Positions 43,650 through 53,821 of a DNA stretch of 64,000 bases are shown here, one piece after another. The position numbers and the translations under genes were made by a program. The number at the start of each line of letters is the position of its first letter. The first letter of the stretch is position 1. The notes below the pieces were generated by a model, which saw nothing but the letters and a program-made list of their open reading frames with translations, was not told where the DNA came from and made no database searches. Location of the stretch: positions 114,949 through 178,948 of the forward strand of contig JAKRSH010000027.1 in assembly GCA_022402465.1 (NCBI GenBank), in the 5' to 3' direction. The DNA comes from Leptospiraceae bacterium. GTDB lineage: Bacteria > Spirochaetota > Leptospiria > Leptospirales > Leptospiraceae.

Positions 43650-44189
43650 GCGTTTGATAGAATCCCTTGCATCATTGACCCAAATACTCTCAGGATATTC
43701 TCTGAGAATAGTATTATAAGCACTAAGTGGACTAATCAAATCAGAGATGAGTTTCTTCAAAGGTGGATTGTCATCGGGGTCTAAGAAAACAGGATTGCCT
43801 TTGGTTTTATCAAAATAATCTAATATAGCAAGATTCTCTTCTTCCTTAGCTTTTTTATAAATCATATAAGAAATATCTGAGGATGGGCGCTTTTCTAAAT
43901 TTTCTGCTTCAACACTAGAGGTATTTTTCGTCTTTAAATTACCATTTAGACCAGTCTGAAGATCTTCTTTGGGAGTCTTAGAAGCTATTGTTTTTCTTTT
44001 GAGATATTGCTCTAAGATTTCTTTAGAGCGTATAAGCTCATTAAAAAGTATAGAGCTTGTATACTCGCCTGCATCTGGATGGTATTTTTTGGCGAGCTCT
44101 CTATATTTGGTGTGAAATTCTTCTTCTGTGAATGGAAGCTCTAAATTAAAAAATCCAAGAGCGAGTTCTAGCAGATCCTCTTCTTCCAA
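43605..44189 (-). CDS. J-domain (DnaJ-like) protein
   Basis: A 194-residue cytoplasmic protein with an N-terminal J-domain (about 1-65): LELALGFFNLELPFTEEEFHTKYRELAKKYHPDAGEYTSSILFNELIRSKEILEQYL. The HPD motif needed to stimulate DnaK is intact. There is no Gly/Phe or zinc-finger region, so this is a specialised type III co-chaperone. A low-complexity linker leads to a C-terminal helical domain (about 110-190) that may bind a client. It is the third gene of a minus-strand group after fliS and a helical protein, overlapping the latter by 22 bases. That suggests flagellar clients. Confidence 0.8.
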   Translation of the reverse strand: MEEEDLLELALGFFNLELPFTEEEFHTKYRELAKKYHPDAGEYTSSILFNELIRSKEILEQYLKRKTIASKTPKEDLQTGLNGNLKTKNTSSVEAENLEKRPSSDISYMIYKKAKEEENLAILDYFDKTKGNPVFLDPDDNPPLKKLISDLISPLSAYNTILREYPESIWVNDARDSIKRLGTWIGKNKSIRRP

Positions 44190-44563
44190 TGCAGTCCTTC
44201 TTGTAGTGTTAGGTGAGAACGAAGTTGCCTTTTGATTTCCATTTGGTTGAGTTCTGATTTTGCTTGGTCACGGTATTTTTGTAATTTGGCTTGTACTCGA
44301 ATTTGGACTTCACGAGCTTGTTCCAGTAGCTCAAAAATGAGAGAACTTGATTGTATTTCTGTTTCAGAAAAAGGTAGGGACTCTTCTTCATATTCCATTT
44401 TCTTATCTACTTGAATCAATTTATGGAGAATTTTTTCATTTTCAATTTCCCATTCTACTGCTGTGTCAGGATCATTTTGGGAGAGCAGATCATCCTGAAT
44501 TTTTAGGTTGCTGAGTAGGGATTCTAATAATTGAATTTTTGATTTGGCTAATTTCGAGAGCAT
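44168..44563 (-). CDS. helical protein between fliS and J-domain gene (possible FlgN/FliT-like)
   Basis: An unrecognised all-helical protein. The track start (44641) lies inside fliS. ATG 44563 begins two bases after the fliS stop and gives 131 residues (MLSKLAKSKIQLLESLLSNLKIQDDLLSQ...), which I prefer. The composition (long amphipathic helices, Glu/Lys/Gln-rich, no Cys) resembles small export chaperones such as FlgN or FliT, which often sit beside fliS. No diagnostic motif is visible, so that is inference from position and shape. It overlaps the J-domain gene by 22 bases. All three genes are probably one transcript. Confidence 0.65.
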   Translation of the reverse strand: MLSKLAKSKIQLLESLLSNLKIQDDLLSQNDPDTAVEWEIENEKILHKLIQVDKKMEYEEESLPFSETEIQSSSLIFELLEQAREVQIRVQAKLQKYRDQAKSELNQMEIKRQLRSHLTLQEGLHWKKRIC

Positions 44564-44564
44564 A

Positions 44565-45002
44565 TCAACCAGTGATTGAAATTCCAGTATTTCGGGTAGG
44601 AGAACTGGATTGATTGGATACCTCTTTGCGATCCAAATCATCCCAGGCTGTCTTCAATTGAGTAAGAAGTTCAATTACCTCTTCGATAATTTTGGTATCC
44701 TTTCTCATATTTGCTTCAAGTAGACGTTTCTTCATATAAACATAGAGACTGAGCAGGTTGCTTGCGATTTCCTTCCCATCTTCTAGATTGAGAGATAGCA
44801 TGAGTTCTGTGATAATATCCTGTGCCTTGATGATATTGTTATTTACGATATCATACTTACGAGGAGTCATACTCTCTGTTGCGATTTTAAGGAAACGCAT
44901 CGCTCCCTCATAAAGCATTACAATGAGTCTGGTCTGAGAAACAGTAGAGATCTCATTTGCCTTATAGGCGTTCTGGTTGGAATAGGAATTGGCTCGTAAC
45001 AT
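44565..45002 (-). CDS. fliS: flagellin export chaperone FliS
   Basis: FliS binds newly made flagellin C-termini and prevents premature polymerisation. The 145-residue protein has the family start NQNAYKANEISTVSQTRLIVMLYEGAMRFLKIA, the central NNNIIKAQDIITELMLSLNLEDGKEIASNLLSLYVYMKKRLLEANM, and the helix-4 region with EEVIELLTQLKTAWDDL. The C-terminal tail of about 18 residues is longer than the minimum. It is divergent from purN, and two further genes follow in the same direction. Flagellin genes are not in the window. Confidence 0.95.
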   Translation of the reverse strand: MLRANSYSNQNAYKANEISTVSQTRLIVMLYEGAMRFLKIATESMTPRKYDIVNNNIIKAQDIITELMLSLNLEDGKEIASNLLSLYVYMKKRLLEANMRKDTKIIEEVIELLTQLKTAWDDLDRKEVSNQSSSPTRNTGISITG

Positions 45003-45088
45003 TTTGCTCTCCTAACTTACTTTTCGACAAAAAAGGATGGTTGCTTAATGGACTAGACCGCTTCCTTATGGTGGGGAAGGAAAAAAGT

Positions 45089-45721
45089 TTGGCAAGTCTA
45101 TTTGCAAAAAAATCTAAAAAGAGAGTCATTTTTCTTGCCTCAGGAAGAGGATCCAATTTCGAAGCCGTAGCGAAGAATATTCGCAAGGGCAAGCTAGCCT
45201 GTGATCCTGTGGGTTTGATTGTTGATAAACCTGAGGCTAAGGCAATCTTAGTCGCAAAATCCTGGAAGATCCCCAGTTTTGTGGTGGATTTTAAGAATTT
45301 TGCAAGCAAGGAAGACTTTCATAAGGCACTTCTCGAAAAGATTCGCTCCCTGAATCCCGATCTCATAGTCACGGCAGGTTTCATGAGAATTCTATCTAAG
45401 GATGTAGTGCGAGAGTTTCGCATGAAAATTATCAATATCCACCCTTCTCTATTGCCTGCTTTTCCTGGGATCCATTCCCAGAAGCAAGCGATAGAATACG
45501 GGGCCAAGGTTTCAGGTTGCACAGTTCATTTTATTGATGAAGGAGTTGATACGGGCCCAATTCTCTTACAAAGTGTGGTAAAGATAGAAGAAGGAATGAC
45601 AGAAGAAGAATTGTCTAGAAAGATACTCAAAGAAGAACATAAAATTTTGCCAGAAGCAATACAATTATTCATTCAAAATAAATTACAAATTACCGGAAGG
45701 AAGGTTAGAATAATTTCGTGA
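45089..45721 (+). CDS. purN: phosphoribosylglycinamide formyltransferase
   Basis: PurN formylates GAR with 10-formyl-tetrahydrofolate in purine synthesis. The core begins [22 protein letters not shown]. Downstream are the catalytic Asn/His pair in [14 protein letters not shown] and the Asp in [18 protein letters not shown]. The ORF track starts at 44957. ATG 45068 has no Shine-Dalgarno, whereas TTG 45089 follows GGGAAGGA at good spacing, so I take TTG (about 210 residues). The stop overlaps the purH GTG start by four bases. All catalytic residues are present, and the short N-terminal extension is not conserved in the family. Confidence 0.93.
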   Translation: MASLFAKKSKKRVIFLASGRGSNFEAVAKNIRKGKLACDPVGLIVDKPEAKAILVAKSWKIPSFVVDFKNFASKEDFHKALLEKIRSLNPDLIVTAGFMRILSKDVVREFRMKIINIHPSLLPAFPGIHSQKQAIEYGAKVSGCTVHFIDEGVDTGPILLQSVVKIEEGMTEEELSRKILKEEHKILPEAIQLFIQNKLQITGRKVRIIS

Positions 45722-47259
45722 TCCAAGTCAAAAGAGCGCTCATCTCAGTCAGTGACAAACAAGGTTTGGTAGAATTTGCCAAATTTTTAGCAAAGAGTGG
45801 TGTAGAAATTCTCTCTACAGGTGGAACCTTTGATCTTCTTAAGAAAGAAGGCATAGAGGCAATTCCCGTGGATGATTACACTGGATTTCCAGAAATTCTC
45901 GGTGGCAGACTCAAGACTCTTCATCCCAAAATCCATGGAGGCTTGTTAGGTGATGTAGGAAATCCATCTCATGTGAAAGAAATGGAAGCAAATAAGATTC
46001 CTCCCATTCAATTGGTCGTTGTAAATCTTTATCCCTTTGTAGAGACAGTCAAGCAACCTGGAGTTAAATTAGAAGAAGCAATAGAAAAAATTGATATTGG
46101 TGGTCCAACTATGTTACGCTCTGCGGCAAAGAACTATAAGAATGCTGCTGTAGTTTTGGAACCAGCCGATTACTCTCTAATCCAAAAGGAAATGGAAGAT
46201 AATAAAGGCAGCATAAGTCTAGAAACATCCTTTAGACTCTGTGCTAAAGTTTTTTCTTACACAGCCTTTTATGATACAGCTATCTCAACCTATTTGAATG
46301 ACCAAAGAGGAGATAGATTTCCGGACATTTTGTCCTTTGCTTTCACCAAGAAACAAAAGCTTCGCTATGGAGAAAATCCTCACCAAGAAGCAGCATACTA
46401 TGAACCTGTTTTTGTAAAATCAGATTTCACTCCTCTGCAAGGCAAAGAACTTTCATTCAATAATATGTTGGATCTAGACGCAGCCTTTCATATAGCGAGT
46501 CTTCTTCCTAAAAATGCGGTTTCTATCGTAAAACATTTGAATCCTTGTGGAATAGCCTATGGAAGAAATATCCAAGAATCATTTGAACTGGCAAGAAGAA
46601 CAGATCCAATTTCTGCCTTTGGTGGAATCATAGGAGTTCATGGAATTGTAGACAAGGCAACCGCCTTATCAATAACAGAAAATTTCGTTGAAGGGATAGT
46701 AGCCGAGGGATTTAGCGAGGAAGCCTTGGAAATTTTTTCCAAGAAACCTAACATTCGATTGGTTCCTATAGCCAAATTCCAAGAAGCCTTAGATGAAATA
46801 GACCTTCGTCCTATCCACCACGGTATGTTAGTTCAGAACAGAGACTATGACCTAGTTCAGAAAGAAGATCTCAAAGTTGTATCCAAACTCAAACCAAGCG
46901 AAGAAGACATGGAAGGGCTTTGGTTTGCATGGCAGTGTGTGAAATTTATTAAATCCAATGCTATTGTTTATACCGAACAAAATGCAACCTTAGGAATAGG
47001 TGCAGGACAAATGTCTCGAGTTGATTCAGTTGAACTTGGTGCATCCAAATCCCAAAAGGTTGGACTCAGTGTGGTTGGATCCTATGTGGGATCTGATGCT
47101 TTCTTTCCCTTCCGTGATGGAATAGATGCTATCGCAAAAGTTGGAGCCAAGGCAATCATACAACCAGGTGGCTCCATACGAGATGAGGAAGTCATAGCTG
47201 CTGCGGATGAACATGGACTTATCATGGTATTTACTGGGATGAGGCATTTCCGCCACTAA
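45718..47259 (+). CDS. purH: bifunctional AICAR transformylase/IMP cyclohydrolase
   Basis: PurH carries out the last two steps of IMP synthesis. The 513-residue protein has the N-terminal methylglyoxal-synthase-like IMP cyclohydrolase domain (about 1-195; [38 protein letters not shown]) and the C-terminal transformylase (about 200-513). The latter contains [30 protein letters not shown] with the catalytic Lys-His, [12 protein letters not shown] and [12 protein letters not shown]. It starts at GTG overlapping purN by four bases. A GC-rich hairpin follows 7 bases after the stop. Confidence 0.97.
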   Translation: MIQVKRALISVSDKQGLVEFAKFLAKSGVEILSTGGTFDLLKKEGIEAIPVDDYTGFPEILGGRLKTLHPKIHGGLLGDVGNPSHVKEMEANKIPPIQLVVVNLYPFVETVKQPGVKLEEAIEKIDIGGPTMLRSAAKNYKNAAVVLEPADYSLIQKEMEDNKGSISLETSFRLCAKVFSYTAFYDTAISTYLNDQRGDRFPDILSFAFTKKQKLRYGENPHQEAAYYEPVFVKSDFTPLQGKELSFNNMLDLDAAFHIASLLPKNAVSIVKHLNPCGIAYGRNIQESFELARRTDPISAFGGIIGVHGIVDKATALSITENFVEGIVAEGFSEEALEIFSKKPNIRLVPIAKFQEALDEIDLRPIHHGMLVQNRDYDLVQKEDLKVVSKLKPSEEDMEGLWFAWQCVKFIKSNAIVYTEQNATLGIGAGQMSRVDSVELGASKSQKVGLSVVGSYVGSDAFFPFRDGIDAIAKVGAKAIIQPGGSIRDEEVIAAADEHGLIMVFTGMRHFRH

Positions 47260-47266
47260 AAAGCAT

Positions 47267-47289
47267 GGCGGAGAAAATAAAGCTCCGCC
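47267..47289. terminator. GC-rich hairpin after purH
   Basis: GGCGGAG (47267-47273) pairs with CTCCGCC (47283-47289) across a 9-base loop, starting 7 bases after the purH stop. No U-tract follows, and the next gene starts 12 bases later on the same strand. It may stabilise the pur mRNA 3' end or attenuate read-through. Confidence 0.45.
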
Positions 47290-47301
47290 GATACTTACTA
47301 T

Positions 47302-48012
47302 ATGGAATTCATCCTATTCCTTTTGTTTCTAATACTACACTTGGTATTTTTTGCCATTGTATCTTATCTTTCGAGATTGCTTTTCTTTGAGAAGAAAGAA
47401 GAATACTACCGTGAGGAAATTGTATCCCTGGGTCGTGCAATTCCCATAGAATTGCTAAGAATATTTGAATCTGGTGGCAATGCTGTCTTAGGTCTAGCCT
47501 TCTTCACAGTCTCCGCCTTGGTGGTATTTCTTTGGGCTATGTTAGGTGGAGCTATTGGAAGCCCCCACTACACACATTCACTTGGAAATTATTTTTTTCA
47601 TTTTCCTTTATTCTTCTTTGCTTTTATCTTTTCCTATTCCTTTATAAAGTCTAGTGCAGATACAAATAATCCTCAAGATCCACTCAACATTCTTACGAAA
47701 TATGGACAGGCCATAGCCATAGGACTTGGCACAGGTTCCCTTGCAAAAATCCTTACCTCCTACGGCATGCACCACGAGATGTATTTTCTCTTTTTTTTCT
47801 TTCATTTGATCCTCATCAGTATAGTATCTGCCTATCTTTGGAATGGTTTAAGCTTCTTGGGACTGGCTATGCCCAGTTCTAGGGAAAGCAATTGGGAAGA
47901 GAACACTTGGCAAGAAGACTCAGAGGATTTTGGTCAGGAGAAGGAAGAAAATTCTTTGGATAGCTCAGATTTCGACTTAGAATGGGATGATTTTGCAGAA
48001 AAACCTGACTGA
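47302..48012 (+). CDS. membrane protein with acidic tail, 236 aa
   Basis: An unrecognised integral membrane protein. Four to five hydrophobic helices are visible: LFLLFLILHLVFFAIVSYL (about 4-22), GLAFFTVSALVVFLWAMLGGAIG (about 64-86), FHFPLFFFAFIFSYSFI (about 98-115), QAIAIGLGTGSLAKIL (about 136-151) and MYFLFFFFHLILISIVSAYLW (about 159-180). A very acidic cytoplasmic tail ends the protein (EENTWQEDSEDFGQEKEENSLDSSDFDLEWDD). Possibly a conserved leptospiral protein, but no function is recognised. It lies between purH and a secreted protein and may be co-transcribed with either. Confidence 0.65.
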   Translation: MEFILFLLFLILHLVFFAIVSYLSRLLFFEKKEEYYREEIVSLGRAIPIELLRIFESGGNAVLGLAFFTVSALVVFLWAMLGGAIGSPHYTHSLGNYFFHFPLFFFAFIFSYSFIKSSADTNNPQDPLNILTKYGQAIAIGLGTGSLAKILTSYGMHHEMYFLFFFFHLILISIVSAYLWNGLSFLGLAMPSSRESNWEENTWQEDSEDFGQEKEENSLDSSDFDLEWDDFAEKPD

Positions 48013-48042
48013 GTTTTTTTGATTTCCACCGATAAAATAAAT

Positions 48043-48768
48043 ATGAAGTTCCACCGATCCATACTCGCGACCCAACTATTTACCTTGCTCATTCTTCTGC
48101 CTTGGGGAATGAATTCAATTGCACAAGCACAAGGCAATAATACCATCCAAAGTGATGGAGTTGGTCCTCTAGAAGGATTTGCAGAGGCTTCTTGGGGAAT
48201 GAGCTATGAACTTTTGCGGGAAAAATTTCTTTCCTTAGCAACCGACCCAAGTGTGGAAGAAGAAATCGAAATTCTCTATGAGAAAAAGGATTCCCTTCTG
48301 TTAGTTAAAAGGAACGGAATCCAATATATGTATCGTTTTTATAAGACTCCTGAAATAGTAAAAGATGCAAGACCAAAGAATAATTCAAGCAATCCCGAAA
48401 ATGATCCTGCCCTAGAAAGCCAGACAGAATATAGAGAGAATGGAATTCTGTTCTCTGTGGGTGTAATTTTTAACTTTGTTGAGAGTGAGAAAATTCTAGA
48501 AAAAATGGAAATGAAATATGGCAAACCCAAGAAGCAAGCCCTAGATGATAAAAAAATCGGTGGAGCCGCAATTTGGGAATTGGTAGACCGCAGAGAAGAT
48601 CCTCCTCGTGGAGGCTTCATTCTTATGTGGAGAGAACCTTACAAAAAAAATCCTTATACCAGACGAGTGGATTACTTCAGCCTTACGATACGAAATATGA
48701 TAGAAAAAGAATACAAAGAATTCTTTAGCGTTCAAGAGACAAAAACCTTGCGCGATTTGATCCGATAG
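48043..48768 (+). CDS. secreted hypothetical protein, about 241 aa
   Basis: An unrecognised exported protein. The track start is TTG 48019. ATG 48043 gives a better N-terminus: MKFHRSILATQLFTLLILLPWGMNSIAQAQG, a clear signal peptide with cleavage near AQA-QG. The mature part begins GFAEASWGMSYELLREKFLSLATDP, a pattern seen in periplasmic proteins with a W-G-M-S sequence before a strand, and ends in a charged helix. A proline/asparagine-rich linker (RPKNNSSNPENDPALE) separates two halves. It lies 13 bases before transaldolase on the same strand. No catalytic motif is seen and no function is proposed. Confidence 0.65.
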   Translation: MKFHRSILATQLFTLLILLPWGMNSIAQAQGNNTIQSDGVGPLEGFAEASWGMSYELLREKFLSLATDPSVEEEIEILYEKKDSLLLVKRNGIQYMYRFYKTPEIVKDARPKNNSSNPENDPALESQTEYRENGILFSVGVIFNFVESEKILEKMEMKYGKPKKQALDDKKIGGAAIWELVDRREDPPRGGFILMWREPYKKNPYTRRVDYFSLTIRNMIEKEYKEFFSVQETKTLRDLIR

Positions 48769-48781
48769 ATAACTTGTGTCC

Positions 48782-49426
48782 ATGAACTTATTCCTGGACA
48801 CAGCCAACATCGAAGAAATTAAAAAAGTAAAAGACCTCGGACTACTCGACGGCATCACAACCAACCCCTCCATCATTTCCAAGGCTGGACGCAAGTTTAC
48901 GGAAGTAATCAAAGAGATTGCAGCTCTGGTGGATGGACCCGTAAGTGCGGAAGTTATTTCCTCCAACTACGATGGTATGATCAAAGAAGGTGTAGAACTT
49001 TCTCAAATAGCAGAAAATGTAGTTGTAAAGGTTCCTCTAACTATGGAAGGCCTAAAGGCTGTTAACGAATTTACCAACCGTGGAATTTCTACCAATGTTA
49101 CACTTTGTTTTTCAGCCAACCAAGCCTTACTTGCTGCAAAAGCTGGTGCATCATTTATCTCTCCCTTCCTAGGAAGATTGGATGATATAGGTCATGATGG
49201 CTTAGAATTAATTTCTGAGATTAGAGCTATGTATGATAATTATGGATATGAGACACAAATTCTAGCGGCATCCATTCGTCATCCTATACACTTCAAGGAA
49301 GTCGCTCTTCGTGGTGCGGATTGCTCTACCCTTCCTTATTCTGTTTTTGCTCAGTTGTTCCAACACCCTCTAACAGATATTGGACTTCAAAAATTTATTG
49401 AAGATTCCAAATCAATCAATTGGTAA
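48782..49426 (+). CDS. fsa: transaldolase / fructose-6-phosphate aldolase-like
   Basis: A 214-residue member of the small transaldolase (TalC/MipB/FSA) family, a class I aldolase with a Schiff-base lysine. [36 protein letters not shown] is diagnostic, the lysine lies in [17 protein letters not shown], and [13 protein letters not shown] and [12 protein letters not shown] complete the barrel. The track start is GTG 48776; ATG 48782 matches the family N-terminus. Whether it acts as transaldolase in the pentose phosphate pathway or as fructose-6-phosphate aldolase cannot be told from sequence alone. A hairpin overlaps the stop codon. Confidence 0.93.
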   Translation: MNLFLDTANIEEIKKVKDLGLLDGITTNPSIISKAGRKFTEVIKEIAALVDGPVSAEVISSNYDGMIKEGVELSQIAENVVVKVPLTMEGLKAVNEFTNRGISTNVTLCFSANQALLAAKAGASFISPFLGRLDDIGHDGLELISEIRAMYDNYGYETQILAASIRHPIHFKEVALRGADCSTLPYSVFAQLFQHPLTDIGLQKFIEDSKSINW

Positions 49427-49456
49427 TTTGGTAAACTGATACCGATTTACCAAATT
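49425..49456. terminator. hairpin at the end of the transaldolase gene
   Basis: AATTTGGTAAA (49425-49435) pairs perfectly with TTTACCAAATT (49446-49456) across a 10-base loop. It starts within the TAA stop codon. A long U-tract is missing, so termination is likely but not certain. The GH3 gene starts 22 bases further on. Confidence 0.55.
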
Positions 49457-49477
49457 TGAAATTACTAGGTAACAAAA

Positions 49478-51187
49478 TTGAAACTAGCCTTACGAATTTT
49501 TGCATTTATCATCTTCCTTGCCTTTCTCCTTGTTTCATCCCAATTTCTTCTGGTGTATGTTGACGAGCTTAAGGCAAACGAACGAAAAGTTTATTTAGAC
49601 ACAACCGCCAAACAAATCGTTGATGGCATGACCACGCAAGAGAAAATCGGGCAAGTAATTCACTTGGCCATCCCAGGCAAGACTCTAGATGAAACTGCTA
49701 TTTCGGAAATGCGCTCCATTCGTCCAGGCGGAATCATACACTTTGGCAAAAATTTTGGAACTAAAGAAGAAATAATTAAACTCAATAGAGATTTACAAGA
49801 TCTTGCTCGTAAATTAAAAATGCCTCCCTTATTGATTTCAACGGACCAAGAAGGTGGTAGAGTCTTCCGAGTTCGAGATGGAGTTGCTCAATTCCCTGGT
49901 GCCATGGCACTAGGACAGACGAACCAAGAAGAATTAGGCTACCAAGTTGGATTTATCACTTCCTATGATTTGGACCAGGTAGGTGTGAATTTTCTTTTGG
50001 CTCCCTCACTGGATGTAAATAACAATCCTAACAATCCAGTGATCAATACTAGATCTTTTGGTTCAGATGTGGACAGAGTGTACAATGTTGCAGGAGCCTA
50101 TGCGAGAGGAGCTAGCCAAGGTGGAGCGATTCCAGTGATCAAACATTTTCCTGGACATGGGGACACAGATGTGGACAGCCACATAGGACTTCCCATCATT
50201 CGGAAATCCTTAGAAGAATTGGAAAAGGTCGAACTTATCCCCTTCCAAAAGTCTATACAAGACGGAGCACCCGTAGTTATGAGTGCCCATATACTCTTTC
50301 CTAAGTTAGATGAAAAATACCCTGCTACTCTCTCCAAGAACATACTACAAGGAATTCTTCGCGACAAACTTGGGTTTGATGGAGTTGTAATTACAGATGC
50401 TATGGAAATGCATGCCATCTCTAAGAACTACCAATCTGATCGTCCAGGTGTTCTTGCCCTACTTGCGGGTGCCGATATTTTGCTGCTTACTTCATGGGCT
50501 GAGACATCAGCATCTCTCTACAAAACACTGTTGCAAGCTGCCGAAAAGGGAGACCTGGAAGTTGGTGGTGTTAATATTTTGGACAGAGCAGTCTACCGCC
50601 AGATTCGTTTGAAATTGGAATATGGTATCTATACAAAAAATACTTTTGAACCCAAAATAGAAAATGAAAATCTTCTTGAAGCTATGGCTCTTGCCAACCA
50701 AAAAAGAAAGGAAACCTATCAGAGATTAACAGCAAAGCCTAATTTTGTAGATGAAATTACGAGACAAACGATTCGATCTTATCCAAGCGATTTCAGTGGA
50801 CTCACAGAATTAGAAAAAAATTCCTCTAAGGCATACCTTGCCCAAGCTTTTCTCGCAGATGCATGGAAGAAAAGTGGAGGTAAGCTTTCCTCTCGCAAAG
50901 AACTAGCTAAGGATCTGAAGGAAGCCTCTCTAAAACACATCATAGCAAATGTAAGTGAAGCCAAAGAGTTTTTATTTTGGGACAATTTAGCCAAAAAGTA
51001 TCCTGAGAAGGAATTTATCCTTCTCTATCCCCATACACCTTTTGTGGATCTACCCAAGCAAAGCAATGTAAAAGTTTTACTATCCTTTTCCTTAACAGAG
51101 TCTTCTTTTAGAATGCTGATTGAATCCCTAAGCAGCAAAGAAAAGGTGCCTGCTATGAAATTAATCTTGAAACCTAAGACTCTTTAA
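49478..51187 (+). CDS. nagZ: glycoside hydrolase family 3 (beta-N-acetylhexosaminidase, NagZ type)
   Basis: A 569-residue GH3 enzyme with an N-terminal membrane anchor or signal (LRIFAFIIFLAFLLVSSQFLLVYV). The catalytic barrel has the NagZ-type IKHFPGHGDTDVDSHIGLP loop that supplies the acid/base His-Asp, and VVITDAMEMHAI carries the nucleophile Asp. DQEGGRVFRV and the FGKNFGT/GGIIHFG segments are typical. NagZ enzymes cleave N-acetylglucosamine from peptidoglycan fragments during recycling or remodelling. Unlike cytoplasmic NagZ this protein appears exported and carries about 200 extra C-terminal residues, so its substrate may be the periplasmic wall. It starts at TTG. Confidence 0.88.
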   Translation: MKLALRIFAFIIFLAFLLVSSQFLLVYVDELKANERKVYLDTTAKQIVDGMTTQEKIGQVIHLAIPGKTLDETAISEMRSIRPGGIIHFGKNFGTKEEIIKLNRDLQDLARKLKMPPLLISTDQEGGRVFRVRDGVAQFPGAMALGQTNQEELGYQVGFITSYDLDQVGVNFLLAPSLDVNNNPNNPVINTRSFGSDVDRVYNVAGAYARGASQGGAIPVIKHFPGHGDTDVDSHIGLPIIRKSLEELEKVELIPFQKSIQDGAPVVMSAHILFPKLDEKYPATLSKNILQGILRDKLGFDGVVITDAMEMHAISKNYQSDRPGVLALLAGADILLLTSWAETSASLYKTLLQAAEKGDLEVGGVNILDRAVYRQIRLKLEYGIYTKNTFEPKIENENLLEAMALANQKRKETYQRLTAKPNFVDEITRQTIRSYPSDFSGLTELEKNSSKAYLAQAFLADAWKKSGGKLSSRKELAKDLKEASLKHIIANVSEAKEFLFWDNLAKKYPEKEFILLYPHTPFVDLPKQSNVKVLLSFSLTESSFRMLIESLSSKEKVPAMKLILKPKTL

Positions 51188-51231
51188 GATAAACTTAGAA
51201 AGGATCATTTTGTATCTAAAAGGAGAATTCT

Positions 51232-52035
51232 ATGAACCAGCATTTCCAGGATAAAGTTGTTTGGATCACGGGTGCATCCTCTGGAATTGGTGAGGCCTTG
51301 GTCTTTGCTTTTGCGAAAGCAGGAGCCAAAGTAGTATTATCTTCAAGGAGACAAGTAGAACTAAAACGTGTGCAAAAGGAAGCTGGCTTAAGTGAAACAA
51401 ATAGCCTTGTTCTACCACTTGACCTAGAAAAGAAAAGAGACTTTACTTCAGAAACCAAAAAAGTGATACAAAAGTTAGGTGGACTAGATATAGTCATTCA
51501 CAATGGCGGAATCAGCCAAAGATCTCTAGCCAAGGATACTCAGATCGAAGTTTATGAAAAACTCATGGCTGTCAATTATACTGGCAGTGTTGCCCTAACT
51601 CTTGCTACTCTCCCTTATTTCCGCAAACAAAAAGCTGGTTCCTATGCCGTTGTAACTAGCATAGTGGGCAAAGTGGGAACCCCACTTAGATCAGGGTATT
51701 CTGCCTCCAAGCATGCCCTTCATGGTTTCTTTGACGCTCTTCGTGCTGAAAATGCGGATACGGATCTCAATGTGCTCTTGGTGCTACCTGGCTTCATAAA
51801 GACCAATGTCTCCATCAATGCCTTGGTGGGATCGGGAGATAGCCAAGGAAAGATGGATGAGGCTCAGGCAAAAGGCCTAGCTCCCTCAGTAGTCGCGGAT
51901 AAAATCTTGGACGCATTGATCTCAGGCAAACAAGAAATTGCAATTGGAGGCTTGAGGGAACATTTTGCACTGTTTATGAAGCGATTTTTTCCTAAAATTT
52001 TGGCTTCTATCTTAAAAAGTGCTAAAGTGACATAA
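51232..52035 (+). CDS. short-chain dehydrogenase/reductase
   Basis: A 267-residue SDR of the DHRS7-like subgroup. The cofactor motif TGASSGIGEALVFAFAKAG is at residues 14-32, and SSRRQVELKRV suggests an NADP preference through the Arg residues. HNGGISQ, the catalytic Ser (VVTSIVGKVG), and Tyr-x-x-x-Lys in YSASKHAL are all present. The substrate is unknown; the C-terminal MKRFFPKILASILK might associate with membranes. AAGGAG precedes the ATG. The fliF gene follows after 85 bases on the same strand and probably has its own promoter. Confidence 0.9.
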   Translation: MNQHFQDKVVWITGASSGIGEALVFAFAKAGAKVVLSSRRQVELKRVQKEAGLSETNSLVLPLDLEKKRDFTSETKKVIQKLGGLDIVIHNGGISQRSLAKDTQIEVYEKLMAVNYTGSVALTLATLPYFRKQKAGSYAVVTSIVGKVGTPLRSGYSASKHALHGFFDALRAENADTDLNVLLVLPGFIKTNVSINALVGSGDSQGKMDEAQAKGLAPSVVADKILDALISGKQEIAIGGLREHFALFMKRFFPKILASILKSAKVT

Positions 52036-52120
52036 TTTTTTCATCTCAAAAAAAAATCTTCTTGTACAAAACCTCTATCTTCCGAAATATGAGACATAAC
52101 TTTTCCGGAGAAATAGATCC

Positions 52121-53821
52121 ATGCCTGAGTTCCTACAGAAGATTCTAGACAGCGCCAAAGAGCTTTTTCAAAAGCTAGATACTACAAAAAAAGCTATCTT
52201 AGGTGGAGTGCTTGCCACTATCATCATTGCAGTTGTAGTTCTTGCAAATGTATCATCTAGCCGCAATAAGGTGATCCTCTTCAAAGATCTTGCGGCTAAA
52301 GATTACTCGGAAGTTACGAAAAAACTAGATGCCATGGGCTATGCTTATTCAGGATCAGATACAAGCATCATCTCGGTCGAGCCAGACCAAAGACAAGAAA
52401 TCATCACGAAACTAGCCCAGGAAAATCTCATTCCAGCGGGAGTACAAGGCTGGGAACTTTTTGATGTAGAAAAATTTACTGAAACCCAATTTGATAAGGA
52501 CATCAAGAAATACCGTGCCCTCAAAGGAGCCATTGAAAAGTCCTTAATGACACTACGCCCTATAGATAAGGCCTATGTTAATATAGCTATGCCAGAGGCT
52601 GAACTGTTTGAATCTTCTACCTCAGCTGTTAAAGCATCTGTCATCTTGCATTTTATTCCTGGCGTAGACGGAATCTCCAAGAAAGAAATCAAAGGAATTG
52701 TTAACTTAGTTTCCCGAGCCGTACCCAAACTTAAGCCAGAGAATGTTTCGGTAGCGGACGCTGATGGAAGGATTATTTCAGACTTTGAAGAAGATTTAGA
52801 AACTGAGCGTTTAGAGTTACGAATTGTCCAAGAAAAATTAAGAATCGAAGAAGAACAAAGAGTCAAAAGACTCATAGATATTCGAAATACCCTAAGATGG
52901 TATCTGGGTGGTGAGGATAGAGTTGATATAACAAGATTTGAATATCTTTTCAATTGGGATAAAGAACAATTCAATGAGAATGAAGTATCTCCCGTAGTTG
53001 CTATCGCCGATAATCCAGATACTCCTTATTCTGAATTAGAATTGGTGGATGGATATTCTCTTAAGGTATCATCCAAAGAAACCAAAGAAGGTTTTGAAGG
53101 GAAAGGATTCACGCCAGATGGACCAGCTGGAACTGAACCTAACATTCCTCCAGGCTATAAGGATGTAGACTACCAAAAAGCGAAATACAACAAAGAAGAG
53201 AATATCAATAATTACGAATTCAATAAAAAGGTTCGTGAAGTAAAGAAGCAACCATGGAAAATAGATAAAATCAATCTTTCCGTAGTTGTAGATGGTCATT
53301 GGGAAAGAAAAGAAAGAGAAGATGGCCTAGGCTATGACAGAACCTATATACCCGTAAATGAAGAAGATATTCGTTTAATCCGAAAGAACCTCGAAGCTGC
53401 TATTGGCTTCACAAGATCTAGAGGTGACCAAATCTCCGTTATTACAATACCCAAAGATAGAAGTGAGCAGTTTCGTTTAGAAGACGAAGAATATGCTAGA
53501 CAAAGAGCTGTTCGTCAAATGATCATAGCTTCGCTCATAATTCTTATCATACTCATCATTGCTGTTCTAATCTACAGAGCAATTAAGAAAGAAATTGCAC
53601 GAAGAAGAAGACTAAGAGAAGAAGAACTTGCCGCACAACAACAAATGATGCGTGAAGCAGCATTAAGAGTTATGGATGAGGGTGGTGCTGAGGTGGAACT
53701 CTCACTCGATGAAAAACTCCGAAGAGAGCTTCTAGAAAATGCAATCAACCTTGCTAAAGAAAAACCAGAAGACGTTGCACAGCTTTTAAGAACTTGGCTA
53801 GCTGAAGAAGACGCAGGCTAA
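52121..53821 (+). CDS. fliF: flagellar MS-ring protein FliF
   Basis: FliF forms the MS ring in the inner membrane. The 566-residue protein has an N-terminal TM helix (about 23-45; [21 protein letters not shown]). The ring-building domains follow, with [30 protein letters not shown] and [31 protein letters not shown] second TM helix (about 466-488; [22 protein letters not shown]) precedes a short cytoplasmic tail. That tail ends [17 protein letters not shown], the FliG-binding motif. GGAG lies ahead of the ATG. The stop overlaps the fliG start (TAATG). Confidence 0.96.
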   Translation: MPEFLQKILDSAKELFQKLDTTKKAILGGVLATIIIAVVVLANVSSSRNKVILFKDLAAKDYSEVTKKLDAMGYAYSGSDTSIISVEPDQRQEIITKLAQENLIPAGVQGWELFDVEKFTETQFDKDIKKYRALKGAIEKSLMTLRPIDKAYVNIAMPEAELFESSTSAVKASVILHFIPGVDGISKKEIKGIVNLVSRAVPKLKPENVSVADADGRIISDFEEDLETERLELRIVQEKLRIEEEQRVKRLIDIRNTLRWYLGGEDRVDITRFEYLFNWDKEQFNENEVSPVVAIADNPDTPYSELELVDGYSLKVSSKETKEGFEGKGFTPDGPAGTEPNIPPGYKDVDYQKAKYNKEENINNYEFNKKVREVKKQPWKIDKINLSVVVDGHWERKEREDGLGYDRTYIPVNEEDIRLIRKNLEAAIGFTRSRGDQISVITIPKDRSEQFRLEDEEYARQRAVRQMIIASLIILIILIIAVLIYRAIKKEIARRRRLREEELAAQQQMMREAALRVMDEGGAEVELSLDEKLRRELLENAINLAKEKPEDVAQLLRTWLAEEDAG

